Both the position numbers and the translations under genes were made by a program. From contig JAAOMT010000094.1 in assembly GCA_016748015.1 (NCBI GenBank), positions 349,159-367,162 on the forward strand: a stretch of DNA of 18,004 bases, read 5' to 3'. The notes beneath the pieces were generated by a model that saw only the letters and a list, made by a program, of their open reading frames with translations, was not told the DNA's origin and did not search any database. The stretch comes from Geosiphon pyriformis (taxonomy: Eukaryota > Glomeromycota > Glomeromycetes > Archaeosporales > Geosiphonaceae). Positions 16,908 through 18,004 of this stretch are shown here, piece by piece (within the stretch, counting starts at the first letter, position 1; each line of letters begins with the position of its first letter).

Positions 16908-17706
16908 ACATGATAGATGTTGGGAGCTTGGAGATTTTGGTCACATTTATAATTTAGTATGACATAAATTTTATCAGGTAAGAGCTTTCTAGTTTCCTCA
17001 ATAATAATTTCACTGTCATTAATAAAAATATTAAAATCAAGAAGATTTTCTTTAATATAATCTCAACAAGTAGGTTTATAGCCATCTCCTTATTTTTCTT
17101 CACTTTTTGGGAATTACTGTTTCTATTAAAACCAATCTGCTTTAAGAAAAATTAGCAAAATTTTTACCAAATTTGTCTTTTTTTCTTTTTCCAGTATTTT
17201 TTCAACCTTTGACCATAGCACTGATAATCACTAATTCATTAATTAGGTTTTTTTTTAAAGCCTGCAATAATAATCAGAAAGGTAAAGTGATGAATAATTT
17301 TCAACTCTTGGGGTAATAAAAGATAAAAGATTTAGTTATAGAATTTGGGAAGATTACTATAATGAGGTTTTAGATTGGCTTTTATTCTTCTTTTTAAAGT
17401 TCCATTAGCTAACATTTCAATATTCTTTTTCTTATTTGGATCATCTTTGTTAACATAAGAATATTCTCATGCCTTTTCATTTAGTCTAGAACCATGGGTA
17501 GTAGAATAAACAATTTGGGAATTTTCTCAAAACTTTTTAAAGTATTCAGGAAAAGGGATTTTCTTACCAACTTCTCACAATAAAAAAGGCTTACTAGATT
17601 GTAAACATTCATCTCAATCAGCAATGATCTTTAATTTTTTCCCTCTGAGTTTGACTTGTTCTTTGATAAAAGTGTAAAGAGAATCAATTTTGTTTTGATT
17701 ATTCAT
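16908..17706 (-). pseudogene. HAD-phosphatase-like protein, mollicute-type (TGA read as Trp), broken
   Basis: From ATG 17706, table 4 gives 124 codons to the TAA at 17332-17334, all four Trp being TGA (17614-17616, 17575-17577, 17527-17529, 17467-17469) and none TGG. The N-terminal part has KIIADWDECL, like HAD motif I (D-x-D), then EYFKKFWENSQIVYSTTHGS. After a degraded, frame-shifted middle (about 17090-17330), a second block reads (again with TGA as Trp, 17063-17065) CWDYIKENLLDFNIFINDSE, LLPDKIYVILNYKCDQN and IYHV. It resembles HAD motif IV (F-I-D-D), with one Asp now Asn. The gene ends where the LINE begins (about 16908). The order DUF7869-like end, ~50-base gap, bacterial gene parallels the left side of the window. 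Substrate unknown. I recall similar proteins from endobacteria of these fungi, unverified. Confidence 0.7.
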
Positions 17707-17757
17707 ATTTCTACAGCTTTGGTAGTATAAATATGTTTTATTTATTGGCAGTGTAGA

Positions 17758-18004
17758 TTAGATTGGTTCTGGACAAGTGATATCTTTGAATTCATCCCGG
17801 ACAAATGGACGAATATTGTGATAAAGGTATTCTTGCCTTCTGTAATCCAAAGGAGGAGGGGTTAGTACTAGGATTGAAAAGGACTTAATTTCTTTGGTAA
17901 TTTCAGAAACACTTGCTTTTTTAGTTTTTAACAAATAAAATTCAGTATAAGTACCATTAGCAACCGGGCTTTGACAACTCCAGGTTGAGCTGCTTCAAAT
18001 AGAA
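17758..18004 (-). pseudogene. DUF7869-like protein, C-terminal end, inverted second copy (partial)
   Basis: Minus-strand frame NGTYTEFYLLKTKKASVSEI, then LVLTPPPLDYRRQEYLYHN and FKDITCPEPI, ending at TAA 17758-17760. It corresponds to codons before 793 in the left copy but stops eight residues after DITC where the left copy goes on to CPKPVQNGFE. The upstream stretch (AAQPGVVKAR) needs a different frame in both copies, at the same identical bases, so the shift seems to predate the duplication. It runs off the window end. Confidence 0.65.
17765..18004 (-). repeat. Inverted repeat, right arm (DUF7869-like 3' end)
   Basis: Partner of 532-785 in opposite orientation. The part nearest the window end (about 17910-18004) looks identical to 532-628; the rest is diverged by scattered substitutions. 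It extends beyond the window. Confidence 0.85.

Noticed and set aside
1-18004. The window as a piece of endobacterial genome
   Set aside because: It holds a LINE, an LTR retrotransposon and DUF7869-like fungal sequence, all nested, and the bacterial-type genes are broken; this fits fungal nuclear DNA better.

Overview
This window looks like nuclear DNA of an arbuscular mycorrhizal fungus (Glomeromycotina, Rhizophagus/Gigaspora-like). Three things point there. It is very AT-rich. It carries a LINE and a Ty3/Gypsy element whose protein signatures I recognise from that lineage. It also carries degraded genes that read TGA as tryptophan, as mollicutes do; mollicute-related endobacteria are long-known residents of these fungi. 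All identifications come from reading the sequence and from memory of families; no search was run.

Layout. 1-793 (+): broken 3' part of a DUF7869-like fungal gene. 845-1976 (+): a HIT-family gene and a coiled-coil/membrane gene of mollicute type, both broken. 1980-2228 (-): a small unrecognised ORF. 2229-3663: extremely AT-rich DNA containing at least one ghost copy of a LINE 3' end. 3664-6576 (-): 3' part of a LINE (rest of reverse transcriptase, RNase H, C-terminal region). 6577-16450 (-): a complete but dead Ty3/Gypsy element inserted in the LINE. 16451-16905 (-): the 5' remainder of the same LINE, itself 5'-truncated. 16908-17706 (-): a second mollicute-type gene, HAD-phosphatase-like. 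17758-18004 (-): a second, inverted copy of the DUF7869-like 3' end, running off the window.

The Gypsy element (about 9.87 kb) has two LTRs of about 973 bp, a 4-bp target duplication (GTGT on +, ACAC on -), a primer-binding site, a polypurine tract, and one gag-pol frame running 15431 to 8430. Domain order is gag with CCHC knuckle, aspartic protease, cysteine-rich region, dUTPase, reverse transcriptase, RNase H, integrase. A separate 225-codon ORF in the env position is still open. Deleting the element and one target copy restores the LINE frame exactly.

History inferred: endobacterial DNA entered the fungal genome; a LINE landed at the end of the HAD-like gene; the Gypsy element landed in the LINE; then both elements were eroded almost only by C-to-T/G-to-A changes on both strands. 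That process made stops mainly at Arg, Gln and Trp codons, changed catalytic Asp/Glu to Asn/Lys, and left LTR differences that are nearly all transitions. Nothing here appears to work as an operating gene set; the only long ORF still open is the accessory ORF of the Gypsy element.
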